Source of the DNA: Candidatus Krumholzibacteriia bacterium
Lineage (GTDB): Bacteria; Krumholzibacteriota; Krumholzibacteriia; LZORAL124-64-63
NCBI GenBank assembly: GCA_014859985.1
Contig: JACZKN010000018.1
Location: forward strand, 1-7,895
Length of the DNA stretch: 7,895 nucleotides
Reading direction: 5' to 3'
The stretch's first letter is position 1; each line of letters starts with the position of its first letter. Below the pieces are notes generated by a model. It was not told the DNA's origin. It was given only the letters and a program-made list of their open reading frames with translations, and ran no database searches. Positions 5,576 to 7,895 of this stretch are shown here, piece after piece. The translations under genes and the position numbers were made by a program.

Positions 5576-7654
5576 TCAAGACGCGGATTTTGTGGCCCCC
5601 GGAAAGGGCCCGTCCAGGGACTTTGGCGGCCGTTCCGGACGTTCCGGACGCCGGTAGCCCCGCAACGCGCGGTGCACGAAACGGTGCAGGGCCTCGGGCG
5701 ATTCGAGGTCCATGGGGCCGACGGTCCACCAGGCGGGGGTCACCAGGAAGGGCTCGGTCTGGGGCCCGCCGATGCCCCCGTGGCTGCTGATCTGCTCCTC
5801 GAAGACGACCACCCGCTGCCGGTCCGCCAGCCAGGCCCCGTTGACCACCAGGTCGCCGCTGTCGCGGAAGGACAGGAGCTGGGCCAGTTCCCCCGCCCAG
5901 CGGTCCGGTTCGCCGTAGGGGGCCAGCGGGTCGCGGTGCCCGCCCCGTTCGCCGGTGATCAGGTTGCGGATGCCGTCGTCGGTGACCGCCACCGCGTCGC
6001 CGAACAGGCGCGCCGCCGCCACGAAACCCACGCCCGGGTGCCGCGCCAGGCCTTCCACCAGCCCCGGGTAGCGCTCGATGATCTCCTCCAGGGGCAGGGG
6101 CTCGCCGTGCCCGGTGAAATAGATGTGGGCCAGGCAGCCGGAGGCGCAGACCACGGCCTTGGCCTCGGGCGGCTCGGGTCGCTGGTCCAGCCGCCCCGGC
6201 GCGATGGCGGCCAGGGTGCGCCGGCCCCGGGAGGCGGCCCAGCCCAGGCGGCGGGCGCCGGATTCGTCCAGTTCCGCCAGCAGGGCGGCGGTGTAGCTGC
6301 GGTCCGGGTTGAAGGCCCGCCCCGGCTCGGTCGGTCGGGTCCGCGAGTCGCCCACCAGCCGGGCGACGGCGGTCTCGAGGCTCTCGCCCGCCAGCAGGCG
6401 GAAGGGCAGGCTGGCGGTCTGCCCGTGGTCGGACATCAGCATGATGTCGTAGCGCACCGGCGCCTGCCGGGCCGCCCGCCGCTGCAGCTTGCGCAGGTGG
6501 CGGTCGAAGGCCGAGAGGGTGATGGACGCCTCGTAGGAGTCGGGGTCGGTGTAGTGGGCCACGTCGTCGTAGCCCACGAAGTTGCTGTAGATCACCGGCA
6601 CGCCGCGCACCATGTCCTGCTTGATCCAGAAGAAGGAGAGGTCGCGCATGAAGGAGTTGGCCACCGCGCGCTGGGCCACGCGCTTGACAGAGAAGCGCAG
6701 GCGCGGCCGGCTGCGGCTGAAGCGCCCGACCGCCGCCAGCACGAGCCCGGCCAGGTAGTCCCACACCCCGCTCAGGACGGCCATGGTGTAGGCGCTGGGG
6801 CTGAGGAAGAAGAGGTTGAAGTCGGCGCGTTCGCCCTCGCGCCGGAGGTCCGCCTCCTCGCCCAGGGCGCTGACGGTCATCAGCCGCTTGGCCGCACCGC
6901 CGTCCATGAAGCTGTTGATGCAGGAGCCTCCGGCCAGCAGGGGCGCCCCGCCTTCCGCGGCCACGCGGGCCTCCAGGGCCCGCAGATCCTCCGGGTTGCT
7001 GACCACCCGCACCCGCTGCTCCGCGCGGTCGAACCAGCGGTAGCCCGGCACGTTCTCCCGGTTGCCGTAGAAGAAGCCGCCCTGGAAGGCCGGCGTGTTG
7101 GACGGCACCCCGCACGACCAGGCGTGCAGGCGATGCGAGCGCCTGGCCAGCATGGCCGAGACCGTGGGCATGCGGCCCCTCTCGAGCACCCGCCGCAGGC
7201 TGGGCAGGGAGAGGCCGTCGATCTGCAGGATCAGCAGGCCGCGCAGGGGCTTGCGCTCCTGCCGCGGGCCGTAGCGCCGCCCCAGGCGGTACAGGACCGA
7301 CTGGAAGAAGGGGTAGGCCTCGTCCAGGCCCAGCCAGCCGGTGATCCCCGCCGAGACCACCGTCATCACCAGCGTGCTGGCCAGGGCCTGGGCGTAGTTG
7401 CCGATGCTGATGGCCGGTTCGGCGACCGCCGCCAGCCAGAGGATCAGGCCGTTGAACAGCAGGGTGGGCAGGCCGAGGGTCAGGCTGTTCAGGGGCAGGG
7501 TCAGGAACAGCAGCGCCGGCCGCAGCACGATCAGGAGCAGGGCGAAGACCACCGGCAGGCGCAGGACGGCCACCCACCAGCGGGGCACCGACGTGTCGAG
7601 GGTGAATCCCGGCAGCAGGCTCAAAGCCAGCAGCAAGGCCAGCACCGAGACCAC
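5576..7654 (-). CDS. Membrane protein: phage-holin-4_2-like N-terminus fused to an alkaline-phosphatase-superfamily domain
   Basis: 692 residues from the GTG at 7654. Residues 1-110 are hydrophobic, with about four membrane spans, and contain LRPALLFLTLPLNSLTLGLP (44-63), typical of the phage_holin_4_2 (PF04020) membrane family. From about 137 comes a type I phosphodiesterase/alkaline phosphatase-like domain: LQIDGLS with metal D146, PSNTPAFQGGFFYG with candidate nucleophile T187, GYDDVAHYTDP with ligands near D363/D364 and H367, SDHGQ (408-412) and SHGGIGG with H625. Lipid-linked or extracellular phosphoester hydrolysis at the membrane is a reasonable guess; the substrate is unknown. The start is doubtful: no ribosome site precedes the GTG, and the frame is open upstream to the gltX stop with a membrane-like stretch. 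A noncanonical start around 7690-7702 would give a complete first helix. It follows gltX and precedes the tRNAs on the same strand, so read-through is possible. Confidence 0.88.
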   Translation of the reverse strand: MVSVLALLLALSLLPGFTLDTSVPRWWVAVLRLPVVFALLLIVLRPALLFLTLPLNSLTLGLPTLLFNGLILWLAAVAEPAISIGNYAQALASTLVMTVVSAGITGWLGLDEAYPFFQSVLYRLGRRYGPRQERKPLRGLLILQIDGLSLPSLRRVLERGRMPTVSAMLARRSHRLHAWSCGVPSNTPAFQGGFFYGNRENVPGYRWFDRAEQRVRVVSNPEDLRALEARVAAEGGAPLLAGGSCINSFMDGGAAKRLMTVSALGEEADLRREGERADFNLFFLSPSAYTMAVLSGVWDYLAGLVLAAVGRFSRSRPRLRFSVKRVAQRAVANSFMRDLSFFWIKQDMVRGVPVIYSNFVGYDDVAHYTDPDSYEASITLSAFDRHLRKLQRRAARQAPVRYDIMLMSDHGQTASLPFRLLAGESLETAVARLVGDSRTRPTEPGRAFNPDRSYTAALLAELDESGARRLGWAASRGRRTLAAIAPGRLDQRPEPPEAKAVVCASGCLAHIYFTGHGEPLPLEEIIERYPGLVEGLARHPGVGFVAAARLFGDAVAVTDDGIRNLITGERGGHRDPLAPYGEPDRWAGELAQLLSFRDSGDLVVNGAWLADRQRVVVFEEQISSHGGIGGPQTEPFLVTPAWWTVGPMDLESPEALHRFVHRALRGYRRPERPERPPKSLDGPFPGATKSAS

Positions 7655-7727
7655 CCAGACCAGGACGTACCGCCCGAGGATGCCCAGCAGGATCTTCGCG
7701 ATCGCTCCCTTCGCCGCCGGGCACGGC

Positions 7728-7895
7728 TCAGGCGCCGGCCGCCCTGCGCAGGCGCGCCACCACGCGCGGCGCGCCCACCAGCTCCATCACGTCGAACATG
7801 CCCGCGCTGCGGCCCTGGCCCGTCAGGGCCACCCGCGCCGGGTGGATCAGCTGCCCCGCGCCCAGGCCCAGGCGCCCGGCCAGGGCCCGCAGCAC
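7728..7895 (-). CDS. gltX: Glutamyl-tRNA synthetase, C-terminal end (5' part beyond window)
   Basis: The last 55 codons and TGA stop of a gene that enters from the right edge. The visible protein has LIHPARVALTGQGRSAGMFDVMELVG, the C-terminal anticodon-binding-domain signature of bacterial GluRS (usual form LIHPLRVALTG, then SPGLFDVL). GluRS charges tRNA-Glu and, in the many bacteria without GlnRS, also tRNA-Gln for later amidation. The catalytic domain and length cannot be judged. It is followed on the same strand by the holin-phosphatase gene and then tRNA-Gln and tRNA-Glu, the two possible substrates of this enzyme. Confidence 0.92.
   Translation of the reverse strand: MLRALAGRLGLGAGQLIHPARVALTGQGRSAGMFDVMELVGAPRVVARLRRAAGA

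Noticed and set aside
5576..7654. Prophage remnant, because of the holin-like domain
   Set aside because: No other phage gene, repeat or attachment site accompanies it, and it lies directly behind gltX with matching base composition; the tRNA genes are intact with no duplicated 3' end.
5406..7724. Long minus-strand frame starting with GTG just after the gltX stop, 772 codons
   Set aside because: It is out of frame with the phosphatase motifs, is very rich in Pro, Arg, Gly and Ala, and runs through both tRNA genes. It is a shadow frame.

Overview
The window is a GC-rich, gene-dense stretch of a bacterial chromosome. A lipobox signal peptide suggests a cell that makes lipoproteins, probably a diderm. 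A sigma-54 activator, CCA-encoding tRNA genes and a lipoprotein with carboxypeptidase-regulatory and FN3-like folds would suit an uncultivated FCB-type lineage (Krumholzibacteriota or Eisenbacteria-like) or a deltaproteobacterial or myxococcal relative. The taxonomic guess is weak. No mobile element, CRISPR array or phage block is visible.

Left part (1-1854): a minus-strand sigma-54-dependent activator (PAS plus AAA+, cut by the window edge before its DNA-binding domain) is divergent from a plus-strand thioredoxin gene. The 279-bp gap between them reads as a complete enhancer-dependent control region: TTGCA/TGCAA half-sites next to the regulator, an exact IHF-type consensus in an AT-rich island, and a near-consensus -24/-12 promoter upstream of trxA. 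A sigma-70-like promoter for the regulator has its -10 inside one of the inverted repeats. The simplest reading is a local circuit in which the PAS regulator represses itself and activates thioredoxin. A strong GC hairpin follows trxA.

Middle part (1940-5173): a plus-strand soluble sulfatase-like protein converges, with a 6-bp gap, on a minus-strand pair. That pair is a lipoprotein followed 33 bp later by an iPGM-like metalloenzyme.

Right part (5301-7895), all minus strand: the last 55 codons of gltX, then a membrane protein fusing a phage-holin-4_2-like N-terminus to an alkaline-phosphatase-superfamily domain, then tRNA-Gln(CTG) and tRNA-Glu(CTC), closed by a clear intrinsic terminator. The tRNA pair appears to have its own promoter just inside the 5576 gene boundary.

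The two themes worth attention are the trxA sigma-54 circuit and three very different alkaline-phosphatase-superfamily proteins within 6 kb.
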